64,000 bases of DNA from Faecalibacterium sp. HTF-F (GTDB lineage: Bacteria; Bacillota; Clostridia; Oscillospirales; Ruminococcaceae), in NCBI RefSeq assembly GCF_023347535.1, contig NZ_CP094473.1:1736001-1800000 (forward strand), written 5' to 3'. The notes under the pieces are model-generated. The model was not told the origin of the DNA. It worked only from the letters and a program-made list of their open reading frames with translations, and did no database searches. Made by a program: the position numbers and the translations under genes. Within the stretch, counting starts at the first letter, position 1. Each line of letters starts with the position of its first letter. Positions 7,322 to 16,042 of the stretch are shown piece after piece.

Positions 7322-9715
7322 TTATGCCCGGTTCATTTCCTGTTTTTTGTCCTCCGGGCGGGTGGTCATAATGGCGTACAGCTCGGTATTCTGCGGGAAG
7401 CGGTCAACAAACGGGATGGTGGTATTCCCGAAGAACAGCAGCCCTTCGCCGGAATTGGTATGGGTCACATAGGAAAGCTGGTGGGGGCTGATCCCAAGCT
7501 GTTTGGCTAAAATCTGCCGGTCCCCCTGTGCCTGCGAGAGCAGCACAAGGAAGTCCGAGTTTTCAAAGATGTTCTCGATCTCCGGGCTTGCCAGAAAATC
7601 CTTCACGTTCTGCGTTAAAGCACTGGGAACGCACCCTTTTTTTCGCAGCATTTTCCAGATCGCCACACAGTAGCTTGCCGTCAGCCGGTCACGGAGCAGC
7701 ACATGGAACTCGTCGAAGTAGCACCATGTAGCGATACCGCGGAGGAAATTCATGGACACCTGTGAGTTTACCAAGTCCTGCATAATGAGCATGGCAATCG
7801 TCCGAAGCCCGGCCCCCAGCTTTTTTAAGTCAAGGCATACCAGACGGCGGTTTAAGTCCACATTGGTTTCATGGTTGAACACGTTAAGGGAACCCGACAC
7901 ATAGATTTCAAGGGCAGTTGCCAGCCGTACCGCCTCGCCCTCCGGCTGGGAACAGAGCAGGTCATACAGGGTTTGGAGGGTCGGCATTTTGCTTGTTTCC
8001 GGGTCCTGCAAATGTTCCCGGTACATCTGGCGTACACAGCGGTCAATGACGGTCCGCTCCACCGGCTGCAAGCCATCCTTGCCGCCAACGATTAGCTCCA
8101 TCAGCGACAGGATAAAGTCGGCTTTCAGCGCCATCGGGTTTTCCTCGTCAAAGCTCAGGTCAATGTCCATCGGATTGATGTGGTGGGGGCTGTCCGGGGC
8201 GATCTCGATGACCTGTCCGCCCAGCCGCTTGATAAGGGGCGAGTATTCGCCCATCGGGTCCACCACAATGATCCGGTCACGGGTGGCAAGGAACACGTTC
8301 ACAAGCTCCCGCTTTGCGGCAAAGGATTTGCCGGAGCCCGGCACGCCGAGGAACAGGCCGTTGGGGTTTTTGAGCTTTTTCCGGTTTGCCATGATGACGT
8401 TATGGGAAAGTGCGTTGAGCCCGTAATAGACGGCTTCGCCATCCATGCGGAGCTCCTGCGTCATAAAGGGAACGAAAATGGCCGTGGAGCTGGTCGTCAT
8501 GCCGCGCTTGATCTCAATGCCGTTATGGCCCAGCGGAAGGCTGGAAAGAAAACCATCCTCCTGCTGGAAGTCCAGCCGCTTCAAGGTGCAGTTGTATTTC
8601 TGGACGATACCCGACACCGTGAACAGGTCATTGTCCAGCTCCCGGCGGGTCGGGGCCATGTTTACCACAAGGAAGGTCAGAAGGAACATTCGCTCATTCC
8701 GGCTCTGTAAATCTTCCAAGAGGGTCTTTGCGTCGTTGCTGTACGTTACAAGGTCGGGTGGAAGTATGTCCATGTCGTACCCTGACCGGGCTGCCTTCTT
8801 TTGTTCCTCCACCTTCATCTTGTCAATGTCGGAGACTTTGGCCTTGATGGATTTTACGGCGGCGGCCTGATCGACGGTTTGGATATGGAGAGTGATGGTC
8901 ATTTCCGCATCCATTTCCAAAAGCTCCGCCAGCAGCTTGTCCGAGAGCTCCGAGGCCAAAATCTGCAAGTAGGAGGCGGCACCCCAAGTCGTCCCCACCC
9001 GGAACAGACGGCTGAAACGGAAGTCGAAGCTGTCCGGGGCGATAAAGTCTTTGGTGGAAAGCCCGGTTTTGGGGATCATATCCCATGAAAACCGGAAGGG
9101 GGAGCCGCTGCCGGGGTGGAGCTGCCCGTGAAGAAGCTCCAGCCGTTCCAGCCCCGAAAGGGAGCGGCACTTGACGCCCAGCTTTTTGAAGTTCCCGCAA
9201 ATGTCCGCCTCTACACGTTCCAGCCTTGCCCTGGCGGTGGGAAGGTCGTCCACATTCACGCCGAAGGTCAGGAGCTTTGTGCGGACAATGCCGTTGTTGC
9301 TTTTGGCGATCTGGTTTTCCAGCATTTCCACATACTCACACCGGACGCTGTTGTAATCATCGTCCTGCATGGGGATGTTCACGCTGTACCGGCTGCCCGG
9401 GCGGCTCCGGTGGTTGAGGAAGGAAAGCTGGAACGGAAGGCTGCTGTCAAAGTAGTTGAGGCAGGCGCTCCACCCGTCAAAGATGGCTGCCTGATCTTCG
9501 GACTGTGCGAGCTGGTAGTTGATGTCCTCGTATTCAATGGTTTTGGTGTAATAGCGGTCCGCTACCCGGCACACGCCGTCCCGGTACATTTCCCGGTAAG
9601 GGAGGGTCTGCTGGGCGGTGGTGGGAATGTTCTTTCCTTTCGTGAACAGGCCGGTAAGGCCCTGTTTTTCAGGCTTTCTGCCTGCGGGCTTTCCGGCCCT
9701 TCTGCTGTTTCGCAA
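7322..9715 (-). CDS. virB4: VirB4/TraE-type conjugation ATPase
   Basis: About 797 aa, the energising ATPase at the cytoplasmic base of the type IV secretion channel. The N-terminal domain (DRYYTKTIEYEDINYQLA onward) is typical of Gram-positive VirB4. Walker A GVPGSGKS lies near residue 457, followed by RIIVVDPMGEYSPLI. Walker B CYFDEFH is near residue 667, then LTQNVKDFL and FLVLLSQAQGDR. The length is full. TTG 9715 fits AGGAGG 9 nt upstream and makes the gene overlap the end of prgI, as is common. A further in-frame ATG at 9781 would overlap prgI more. Confidence 0.93.
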   Translation of the reverse strand: MRNSRRAGKPAGRKPEKQGLTGLFTKGKNIPTTAQQTLPYREMYRDGVCRVADRYYTKTIEYEDINYQLAQSEDQAAIFDGWSACLNYFDSSLPFQLSFLNHRSRPGSRYSVNIPMQDDDYNSVRCEYVEMLENQIAKSNNGIVRTKLLTFGVNVDDLPTARARLERVEADICGNFKKLGVKCRSLSGLERLELLHGQLHPGSGSPFRFSWDMIPKTGLSTKDFIAPDSFDFRFSRLFRVGTTWGAASYLQILASELSDKLLAELLEMDAEMTITLHIQTVDQAAAVKSIKAKVSDIDKMKVEEQKKAARSGYDMDILPPDLVTYSNDAKTLLEDLQSRNERMFLLTFLVVNMAPTRRELDNDLFTVSGIVQKYNCTLKRLDFQQEDGFLSSLPLGHNGIEIKRGMTTSSTAIFVPFMTQELRMDGEAVYYGLNALSHNVIMANRKKLKNPNGLFLGVPGSGKSFAAKRELVNVFLATRDRIIVVDPMGEYSPLIKRLGGQVIEIAPDSPHHINPMDIDLSFDEENPMALKADFILSLMELIVGGKDGLQPVERTVIDRCVRQMYREHLQDPETSKMPTLQTLYDLLCSQPEGEAVRLATALEIYVSGSLNVFNHETNVDLNRRLVCLDLKKLGAGLRTIAMLIMQDLVNSQVSMNFLRGIATWCYFDEFHVLLRDRLTASYCVAIWKMLRKKGCVPSALTQNVKDFLASPEIENIFENSDFLVLLSQAQGDRQILAKQLGISPHQLSYVTHTNSGEGLLFFGNTTIPFVDRFPQNTELYAIMTTRPEDKKQEMNRA

Positions 9716-10055
9716 TCGGCTGCGCCTCCTTTCTGGCGCTAAGCAGCGCATAGAAGTTTTCGGTTTTGTAAGGCCGCACACGGGGATAGAGGAACCGGGT
9801 GCGGATGATGTTTTTCAGCACTTTTTCCAGCGGCAGACCGTCTCGTTCATACATAGCCAGAAAGAAGAACGGGAGCATGAGGCCGATCATCAGGAACATG
9901 GCGGCACTGTTCCCGATACTGCCACGGGAAAACAGGTAGGCCGGGAGGCCCACCGCCGCCGCGCTGGAAAAACAAACAAGCTGGCGCTTCGTCAGATTGA
10001 AGGCCAGCTTTGTCTTGATTTTGGAAAGGTCTTTTGGTACTGGTACATAGGCCAT
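9669..10055 (-). CDS. prgI: PrgI-family membrane protein (VirB3-like)
   Basis: Protein of 128 aa. The start MAYVPVPKDLSKIKTKLAFNLTKRQLVCF is the PrgI signature, followed by two transmembrane helices (SSAAAVGLPAYLF and AAMFLMIGLMLPFFFLAMY), then LEKVLKNIIRTRFLYPRVRPYKTENFY and a basic tail. PrgI proteins are thought to play the VirB3 role beside VirB4. The gene precedes and overlaps virB4. The start has AAGGAGG 9 nt upstream, directly after palindrome copy 8. Confidence 0.9.
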   Translation of the reverse strand: MAYVPVPKDLSKIKTKLAFNLTKRQLVCFSSAAAVGLPAYLFSRGSIGNSAAMFLMIGLMLPFFFLAMYERDGLPLEKVLKNIIRTRFLYPRVRPYKTENFYALLSARKEAQPIAKQQKGRKARRQKA

Positions 10056-10076
10056 TTTGGTACACCTCCTTTATTG

Positions 10077-10099
10077 CTTCGGGCCAGCATGACCCGAGG
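10077..10099. repeat. ICE palindrome copy 8
   Basis: Abuts the stop of the 10100-10720 gene and ends 21 nt before prgI. Confidence 0.92.
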
Positions 10100-10720
10100 T
10101 TATCTTGCGGCCTCTTTGGCCGGGGCTGTGCTGCGGGCAGCTTCGGCGGCCTCTCGTCCGCTCTGCCTTGCCCGCCAGTATTCGGGGTGATACTGCCGGA
10201 TGGACTGATTGAGTTTTTCTTCAAACTGTCCTTTGTCCTTAATGCGGTCAGGGATTTTCCACAGCTTTTTGTCCAGCAGCTCCCGGAGCACTACGCTTTC
10301 CTGTGCGTCCTCCTCATAGCAGATATAGCCCTTGTCCTTGAAGCCGCATTTTTTGGCCGCTGGGGAGAGAACAGCGGCTACCTCGTTTGCCACCATCGTT
10401 CCGCCGTGGCTGGCGGTAGATACCAGAAACGCCCCCGGACAGAGGGTTTCACAATTCTGCACCTCGCCCCACGGGGAGCTTTTCGGCGCATGGAACATTC
10501 CGCCCGTCCGGCTCCGGTCCGCCTGCATGAGCGCCGCCTTTTCCAAGATGGCTTTCAGTTCTGGGGAAAAATAGGCATATTCCCGAAGAACACGGGCAGC
10601 CTCCCCGCCGCAGGCGTTCATCAACAGGGTATAGGCGTCGCTGTCCGCTTTGGTACAGCGGCCCAGCAGTTTTCCGTCGTAATAGCAGGCCGCGTCATAG
10701 CCCGTCCGTTTGCGTGGCAT
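10100..10720 (-). CDS. conserved ICE protein, DUF7007-like
   Basis: Protein of 206 aa, soluble. It begins MPRKRTGYDAACYYDGKLLGRCTKADSDAYTLLMNACGG. A central block, FHAPKSSPWGEVQNCETLCPGAFLVSTASHGGTMV, resembles DUF7007 (SPWG, then STASHGG), which is widespread in ICEs and plasmids without a known role. The tail is Arg/Ala rich. ATG 10720 has AAAGGAGG 8 nt upstream, after palindrome copy 9. It lies between the SpoVG-like gene and prgI within the conjugation operon. Confidence 0.62.
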   Translation of the reverse strand: MPRKRTGYDAACYYDGKLLGRCTKADSDAYTLLMNACGGEAARVLREYAYFSPELKAILEKAALMQADRSRTGGMFHAPKSSPWGEVQNCETLCPGAFLVSTASHGGTMVANEVAAVLSPAAKKCGFKDKGYICYEEDAQESVVLRELLDKKLWKIPDRIKDKGQFEEKLNQSIRQYHPEYWRARQSGREAAEAARSTAPAKEAAR

Positions 10721-10739
10721 GGTTCCCGCCTCCTTTCTG

Positions 10740-10762
10740 CTTCGTGCCAGCATGGCCCGAGG
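10740..10762. repeat. ICE palindrome copy 9 (divergent)
   Basis: The most diverged copy (CGTGCCA in one arm). It abuts the stop of the SpoVG-like gene and ends 19 nt before the next start. Confidence 0.85.
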
Positions 10763-11404
10763 TCAACGCTCTGCACTGCGGCTGGGCTTTTCCTTCGGAG
10801 GCCGCTCTGCCTTTGCCTGTTCGGCAGCCGCTTTTCCGGCTTTGAGCTGGTCGCTGATGGACGCACGCCCCACAGAGCCGCGCTCCGCCATCTGTTCCAG
10901 CTTTGCCTCATAGGCTTGCAGAACAGCGGTGTTGAGCTGTTCTCGGAACTCCTTTGTGACAGGGTAGGCCATATCCCGGTAGCCGCCTTTGCCGTCCGGC
11001 TGGCTGGGCATCCCAAGAAAGAGGCCCTTGCTGCCCTGTACGATTTTCAGATTTTCCACCACAAAGCAGTCATTGAATTTCACGCTGGCAAAGCCCATCA
11101 GATTTTTCATAGGTTCGATGACCCGCACGCTTACATCCAGCTTCAACGGTGCGGCCGGGGTGGTGTTTGCAACCTTTTCCTGCATGGTTTCCTCCTTTCC
11201 GGCGGGAACAAGGTTCCCGTCCTTGTAGGCATAGCCTTCCGCCCGGAGTGCCGCCAGCGTGTCCGCCGATACGCACCCGGACAGTTTCAGATCGGTTTCC
11301 ACCATAAAGCGCATGGTGTCTGCTTTAGAAAATTCTTCGGGGAACTTTCCGTAGAAAGCCGGGTGCGGCTGTCCGTCCGCACCCTGTTTGTAACGCCGGG
11401 GCAT
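10763..11404 (-). CDS. SpoVG-domain protein with an extra N-terminal domain and internal start
   Basis: Protein of 213 aa. Residues about 1-73 (MPRRYKQGADGQPHPAFYGKFPEEFSKADTMRFMVETDLKLSGCVS) form an unrecognised small domain. Residues about 85-175 match SpoVG: VRVIEPMKNLMGFASVKFNDCFVVENLKIVQGSKGLFLGMPSQP, then an Ala/Lys-rich tail. SpoVG proteins bind nucleic acid and regulate expression. A full ribosome site (GGAAAGGAGG) precedes an in-frame ATG at 11185, so a SpoVG-only product of 140 aa can also be made. Two formerly separate genes may have fused by stop loss. Confidence 0.72.
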   Translation of the reverse strand: MPRRYKQGADGQPHPAFYGKFPEEFSKADTMRFMVETDLKLSGCVSADTLAALRAEGYAYKDGNLVPAGKEETMQEKVANTTPAAPLKLDVSVRVIEPMKNLMGFASVKFNDCFVVENLKIVQGSKGLFLGMPSQPDGKGGYRDMAYPVTKEFREQLNTAVLQAYEAKLEQMAERGSVGRASISDQLKAGKAAAEQAKAERPPKEKPSRSAER

Positions 11405-11419
11405 ACCGCCTCCTTTCCG

Positions 11420-11442
11420 CTTCGGGTCAGCATGGCCCGAAG
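11420..11442. repeat. ICE palindrome copy 10
   Basis: Lies 4 nt after the VirB6 stop and 15 nt before the SpoVG-fusion start, directly against its ribosome site. Confidence 0.92.
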
Positions 11443-11446
11443 TCTC

Positions 11447-12313
11447 TTAATGGCAGCCGAAGATGGATTTTGCAAGACTGCCTGTTTTGAATAAGGTAAA
11501 ACACAGCAACACCGTATATCCCACGCATCCCCAGATCGCCCCGATGGGGTCGCCGTCGGCGGCGATACTCTGGATCAGCACCGCATAGATGGCGACACAG
11601 ACTAAGATCAATAGACCTTGAAAGCCCACCGCAAAGAGGGAGCGGAAATAGTTCTGCCCCATGTGTCCGATTTCCCTGTTGGGGACGGTGGCAAACGGGA
11701 TAGGCGCTAAACTTGTGAGTAAATAAATTTCAATCATACGGCCATATACGATGACGAAGATCACGATGTTTAAGGCAATCATGGTAAGCTGGATCAGGAA
11801 GGATTGTAGCCAGAGTCCGAACAGAGGGCCTAACTCCATCGCTTCAAGTTCTGTCCGCAGACTGTCCAGCACATCCGGCGTGATCTCTGTCCCATTCTGG
11901 ATAATGCCCGCTGACTGCTGTATCACATGCTGGCTCACATCAAAGACCGCCAGCACGATATTGAAGGTATTCGTCAGGATCATCACAGCCACAAAGGTTT
12001 TGAACACCCACTTAAAAAACATCCATGTGTCAACTTCATGTAGGTTGTTGCGTTCTATGAGCATCTGTATCAGTTCATAGGTCATAACAAAAGTGAGGAT
12101 GACCCCGGCGATTGGCAGAATGGCAGTTTCGGAGATCTGTCGTATCATGGAAAAGACCCCGGCGTTCCAGTCCGCCGGGGTCGTGCCTACCTGTGTGGCG
12201 ATTTCGCCAACGCTCTGATTGACGTTATCGAAAAGGCCGTCCAGATTTCCCATGATACCATCGACGAGCAGACCTTTCAGCCATTCAACGATTGCGTCGA
12301 TGATAAAGTCCAT
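11447..12313 (-). CDS. VirB6/TrbL-like polytopic membrane protein
   Basis: Protein of 288 aa with about six transmembrane helices, for example TAILPIAGVILTFVMTYELIQM, TFVAVMILTNTFNIVLAVF, LTMIALNIVIFVIVYGRMIEIYLLTSLAPIPFATV and GLLILVCVAIYAVLIQSI. The conserved stretch IEIYLLTSLAPIPFATV-GQNYFRSLFAVGFQG is typical of VirB6-like proteins of Gram-positive ICEs, which form the inner-membrane channel. A good ribosome site (AAAAGGAG) precedes ATG 12313. It follows maff2, as usual, but maff2 is now split by the nested element, so its transcription may depend on the element. Confidence 0.88.
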   Translation of the reverse strand: MDFIIDAIVEWLKGLLVDGIMGNLDGLFDNVNQSVGEIATQVGTTPADWNAGVFSMIRQISETAILPIAGVILTFVMTYELIQMLIERNNLHEVDTWMFFKWVFKTFVAVMILTNTFNIVLAVFDVSQHVIQQSAGIIQNGTEITPDVLDSLRTELEAMELGPLFGLWLQSFLIQLTMIALNIVIFVIVYGRMIEIYLLTSLAPIPFATVPNREIGHMGQNYFRSLFAVGFQGLLILVCVAIYAVLIQSIAADGDPIGAIWGCVGYTVLLCFTLFKTGSLAKSIFGCH

Positions 12314-12354
12314 ACATCAGCTCCTTTTCTGGAAAAAGGGACAACGGGTGACAT

Positions 12355-12450
12355 TTAGCTGAACAGCCCGGACAGCAGAGGGATAAGCTGAAGGCCGATC
12401 AGAACGACACCGCCGCCCGCCATGAGCTGCTTAATGCCCTGGCTTTTTGC
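12355..12450 (-). pseudogene. maff2, 3' half (split by nested element)
   Basis: Reading the minus strand from the junction gives KSQGIKQLMAGGGVVLIG and then LQLIPLLSGLFS-stop, the C-terminal transmembrane part of Maff2. The first half lies at 21738-21857. Joining the halves across the shared TTTGC gives a seamless 71-aa Maff2. As it stands, this half has no start or ribosome site. Confidence 0.92.
12446..12450. repeat. attachment-site core, left copy
   Basis: TTTGC, repeated at 21733-21737. This is the crossover region of the nested element in maff2. The dinucleotide TT at its centre is the likely serine-recombinase exchange site. Confidence 0.8.
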
Positions 12451-12496
12451 TTATGTGTGATAAAGAAGTAATAGAAGTGTAAAAAATTTTGCCGTT

Positions 12497-12529
12497 CCTA
12501 TCCGGCACTTAGCTCTTGTGTCGGATAGG
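12497..12529 (-). terminator. hairpin after serine recombinase
   Basis: 12-bp stem CCTATCCGGCAC/GTGTCGGATAGG with one wobble and a 9-nt loop, downstream of the recombinase stop. A T-rich run follows about 12 nt later in the transcript. Confidence 0.6.
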
Positions 12530-12537
12530 TCGGGCGG

Positions 12538-14148
12538 TTATTCGGGCAAGTCCACCTTGCCAACAAAAGAATAATAAATCTCAATGTCCTGTCTGCGGGT
12601 CTTGTTCTCGTCATAGCTGCACTCATGCACAACGATTTTCTCTACAAACTCCCGCAGCAGAGTGGGGGTAAGTTCTTCAAAGCTGGTATGCCGCCGGACA
12701 ACATTCATAAACTTTTCTGCGTTCACGGTGGCTTCCTGTGCTTTGGAAAGCTCCGCTTGGATAGCAGCGGCTCTTTCTTTCAGCTCCCGTTGCTCTGCTT
12801 CATAGTCTGCCGACAGTTCTGTGAAACGCTCGTCTGATATGCGCCCGGTCACGCTGTCCTCATACAGCCGCTTGAAAATAGCGGAAAGCTCACCGATACG
12901 CTTTTCAGCGGCTTCCAGTTCCTTTTTCTTAGCGGCGTTCCGGCGTTTGCCGCCGTCCTCGTTCTGCTCGATCAGCAGCTTCATAAACCGGGCTTCATGC
13001 TTTGCCGCATAGCTCGTCACTTTCCGCAGATTGGAGAGAACGCCCGCAGTCAAAAGGTCAGTGCGGATAAAATGCGCGGTGCAGTCATGGGTACGCTTCT
13101 TGTAATTCCCACAGATATAGCAGTCCTGTTTTCGCTTATCGGTCTGGTAACGCTGCTGATACATGACGCTGCCGCAGTCCGCGCAAAAGAGCATACCGGA
13201 AAATAAGCCCACTTCATCATAGCGGTTCGGACGCTTGCGCTGTTTGCGTAATTCCTGCACGCGCTCCCATGTCTGGGTGTCAATGATAGGCTCATGGTGG
13301 TTCTCGAAAATCGCCTGTTTCTCAATGGGATTTTCTACGCTGTGTTTGGTCTTGTAGGACGGTTTCTCCGTCTTGAAGTTCACCAGACAGCCCATGTACT
13401 CCCGGTTTTCAAGGATATGCACCACGGTATTTGTCGCCCATTTGCACTCATAGCCGGGGTGATAGCGGCGTGTGCTGCCCGTCCTGCGGTATTCCAGCGT
13501 TCCCGGCGTTGGGATTTCCTGCTCGGTCAGCATACGGGCTATCTTGGTCGGACCGTTCCCGGCAAGGCACAGACGGTATATCTGCTTGACTACGGGTGCG
13601 GCTTCCTCGTCAATGATGAAGTTTTCGTCCTCGTCCATGAGGTAGCCGTACACGGGTTTGCTCGTAACAGGCTTGCCACTCATGCCTTTTGACCGTTTTA
13701 CAGCTTTAATTTTCTTGCTCGTATCTCTCACCAGCCATTCGTTGAAAATGTTCCGCAAAGGGGCAAAATCATTGTCGCCCTGTGCACTGTCCACTCCATC
13801 ATTGATAGCGATGAAGCGGACACCTTTCTGTGGGAAAATCATTTCTGTGTACATTCCCACTTGTAGGTAGTTTCGCCCTAACCTCGACATATCCTTTACG
13901 ATAACTGTCCCGACTTTTCCGGCTTCAATGTCTGCAAGCATGGCTTGAAAACCGGGTCTTTGAAAGTTCGCACCAGAATAACCGTCGTCCGTGTACCAGC
14001 GCAGATTGGAAAAGCCGTTCTGCTTTGCATAGGTTTCAAGGATACGCTTCTGATTGGAAATGGAATTGCTTTCGCCTTGCAGCTCGTCCTCATGGGAAAG
14101 TCTTGGGTAAAGGGCGGTAATTGGTTGTTGGTTGGTCTGTCTTAACAT
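12538..14148 (-). CDS. large serine recombinase (integrase of nested element)
   Basis: Protein of 536 aa. The resolvase catalytic domain begins ITALYPRLSHEDELQGES, with the likely nucleophile Ser18, then NQKRILETYAKQNGF, DDGYSGANFQRPGFQAM and VIVKDMSRLGRNYLQVGMY. A recombinase domain follows (PVYGYLMDEDENF onward), then a zinc ribbon (LFCADCGSVMYQQRYQ plus CYICGNYKKRTHDC) and a long coiled coil (ELEAAEKRIGELSAIFKRLYEDSVTGRISDERF). The length is full and no lesion is visible. It belongs to the Tn4451 TnpX-like group and would excise and insert the element at maff2. Confidence 0.96.
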   Translation of the reverse strand: MLRQTNQQPITALYPRLSHEDELQGESNSISNQKRILETYAKQNGFSNLRWYTDDGYSGANFQRPGFQAMLADIEAGKVGTVIVKDMSRLGRNYLQVGMYTEMIFPQKGVRFIAINDGVDSAQGDNDFAPLRNIFNEWLVRDTSKKIKAVKRSKGMSGKPVTSKPVYGYLMDEDENFIIDEEAAPVVKQIYRLCLAGNGPTKIARMLTEQEIPTPGTLEYRRTGSTRRYHPGYECKWATNTVVHILENREYMGCLVNFKTEKPSYKTKHSVENPIEKQAIFENHHEPIIDTQTWERVQELRKQRKRPNRYDEVGLFSGMLFCADCGSVMYQQRYQTDKRKQDCYICGNYKKRTHDCTAHFIRTDLLTAGVLSNLRKVTSYAAKHEARFMKLLIEQNEDGGKRRNAAKKKELEAAEKRIGELSAIFKRLYEDSVTGRISDERFTELSADYEAEQRELKERAAAIQAELSKAQEATVNAEKFMNVVRRHTSFEELTPTLLREFVEKIVVHECSYDENKTRRQDIEIYYSFVGKVDLPE

Positions 14149-14259
14149 AAAATCCTCCGTTTCCGACAGCCAGCCCCACTATTCCGTACCTTGATTGTAC
14201 CACATGGGGCGGCTGTCTGTATAGCGGCAAAAGCGTCAAATCTGCTTCTTTATGGTCGG

Positions 14260-14448
14260 TCAAATCGCCGTTTTTTGTGTAGCAGCTTCCGCTTCCAGCA
14301 CTTTCATCATCTTGTCTGCTGCGGTATCGGTTGCGCCCTGCTTGAAGAAGCCGGAAACGGTAAGGACGGAGTTGCCCATGCGGATTTCCGTTACACAGTC
14401 CGGGCGGCGGTCTGTTTTGGTGGTGCTTGTCTGTTTGGTTTCTGTCAT
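14260..14448 (-). CDS. TnpW-like transposon-encoded protein
   Basis: Protein of 62 aa. After a polar start (MTETKQTSTTKTDRRPDC) the core VTEIRMGNSVLTVSGFFKQGATDTAADKMMKVLEAE matches the small proteins named TnpW that accompany serine recombinases in this element group. The role is unproven; it may assist excision or regulation. The start overlaps the stop of the DnaC-like gene by 4 nt, suggesting a common transcript. Confidence 0.75.
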   Translation of the reverse strand: MTETKQTSTTKTDRRPDCVTEIRMGNSVLTVSGFFKQGATDTAADKMMKVLEAEAATQKTAI

Positions 14449-15302
14449 AGGCTCTCCTTTCGCTGCTTCATCAGTTGCTTTAAGCGTTCCAGCTTTTCCT
14501 GTGCGGTTTCCTTTCGGAAGTTGCTGCCCGTGAAGCGAACGGGGGCGCACATGGAAGTCAGCCTGTCATAGATACGGGCGTGGGGCGTGTCCTGCGGGTG
14601 CTGCAATTCCTCCAGCGTGAGGTTGGTCGTGGCGATCAGCGGCTTGCCGCTTCGGTAACGGCTGTCAATCACGCTGTAAACCTGTTCCAGCCCGTATTCT
14701 GTCCCTCGCTCCATACCGAAATCATCAAGTATCAGCAGGGGATAGCTGCAAAGGCGGGAAATATATTCGTTCCTGCCCTCAAAGCTGGCGGCAAGGTCAC
14801 CCAGTATCGTTGCAAAGTTTGTCATGCGAACGGCAACCTCTTTTTCCATAAGGGCGTTGGCGATACAGGCGGCAAGGTAGCTTTTTCCTGTCCCCACGCC
14901 GCCTCAAAACAGGTAGCCGATATTTTCAGCCTGCATGGTTTCCCAGCTCTCCACATAAAAGCGGGCGGTTTCGGTCTGTGGGTTTCTGCCGTTGTCATGC
15001 TCAAATGTCCAGTTCCGCATAGCAGGGTCGGTAAAGCCCCGGCGTTTCAAGTCCTCCACTTTTTCAAGGTGCTTCTGTCGGCTTTCGGCGGCTTGCTGCT
15101 TTTCACGGGCTGCTCGCTGACAGTCGCAGTCTGTTGGGTGGCGGTCATACCCTAACCATTGGGCAGTTTCTTTTGAAAAGTAGGCTTCTTTTGGCGTATG
15201 GCACTTGCCACAGTATAAAAGCCCGTCCTCGCCTGTGTAGTCCTCCGCTTCGGCGGTAGTGGTTGTAATGTCCGTAATCATAGCTTCAATCTCGTTTTTC
15301 AT
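14445..15302 (-). pseudogene. DnaC/IstB-like ATPase interrupted by one in-frame TGA
   Basis: The frame runs from ATG 15302 (KNEIEAMITD, zinc-finger-like CGKCHTPKEAYF with CDCQRAAREKQ) to 14445, but has a TGA at 14904-14906. The stop stands exactly where the family has Trp, two residues before Walker A (YLF-stop-GGVGTGKS). After it the ATPase continues intact: LAACIANALMEKEVAVRMTNF, PLLILDDFGMERGTEYGLEQVY, then IATTNLTLEEL. A TGG-to-TGA change or a sequencing error explains it. A GTG at 14897 could restart translation but would lose part of the P-loop. The full protein would be a helicase loader of 285 aa. Confidence 0.85.
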
Positions 15303-16042
15303 AAGCTCTCGCCCTCCTTGCATGAGTAATCGGGTATGCCCTGTTTCGGGGCAGCCTTGCCTTTGGCAACGTCCTCCTGCGCCCACTTGTAAATGGTGGC
15401 TGCATGGCTGTGGTACTGCTTCCCGGTGGAAGCGATATGGCAGGAAAGCCGGTCAATATAATACTCCCACTTGTCGGGCAGCTCTGTTTTCAGCCCGGAA
15501 AGCTCTGTATCGGTCAGTATCACATTGTTGTATCTGCCATAAGCGGCGGGGGCGGGGTGTCCCTTTTCTCCCTCTCTCTCTTTTTCTATCTCTATCTCTT
15601 TCTCTAACTCTATCTCTGGTGGACGAATGTCGGACAAATGTCCGCCTTTTGTCCGGGGCGGTAAAAGTGCCTTGTTTTCCAGCCTTGCAGCCCGTTTCCT
15701 CTCGGCTTCGGTAGAGGACTGTCCTATCATCAGCTCAATGTCGGTCATATAGAAAGCCCCGCTGTCAAGCTGCTCCACAAGCCCCAACTGCCGGAAAATC
15801 TCTAAAGCCCTTTCAACCGTCCCTATCTGGTGGCGGGTCAGTGTCGCTATCATCTGCGCTGTGTAGGGGATATGCTCGTCAAGCTGCAATTTCCCGCCGT
15901 TTTTCAGCGATTTTAAGTACAGCTTCAAGAGGATATTGGAGTATAAAATCCCGTCTTTCATATCTTCCAGCAGCACAATGGAGTCGCTGTCAAAAAAGTT
16001 CTCTTTCAGCTTGAGGTAGTAATATTTGCGGTTATCTGCCAT
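15299..16042 (-). CDS. replication initiator, phage replisome-organizer type
   Basis: Protein of 247 aa. The N-terminal winged-helix domain begins MADNRKYYYLKLKENFFDSDSIVLLEDMKDGILYSNILLKLYLKSLKNGGKL and matches the phage replisome organizer N-terminal family. A Glu/Lys linker (IELEKEIEIEKEREGEKG) follows. The C-terminal DnaD-like part (LTDTELSGLKTELPDKWEYYIDRLS, HAATIYKWAQED) is followed directly by the DnaC-like loader, a normal initiator-loader pair. It would open an element origin, with the iterons at 18637 as candidate binding sites. Confidence 0.82.
   Translation of the reverse strand: MADNRKYYYLKLKENFFDSDSIVLLEDMKDGILYSNILLKLYLKSLKNGGKLQLDEHIPYTAQMIATLTRHQIGTVERALEIFRQLGLVEQLDSGAFYMTDIELMIGQSSTEAERKRAARLENKALLPPRTKGGHLSDIRPPEIELEKEIEIEKEREGEKGHPAPAAYGRYNNVILTDTELSGLKTELPDKWEYYIDRLSCHIASTGKQYHSHAATIYKWAQEDVAKGKAAPKQGIPDYSCKEGESL

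Noticed and set aside
14904..14906. TGA read as selenocysteine in the DnaC-like gene
   Set aside because: The aligned residue is Trp, not Cys, and no selenocysteine insertion hairpin follows.
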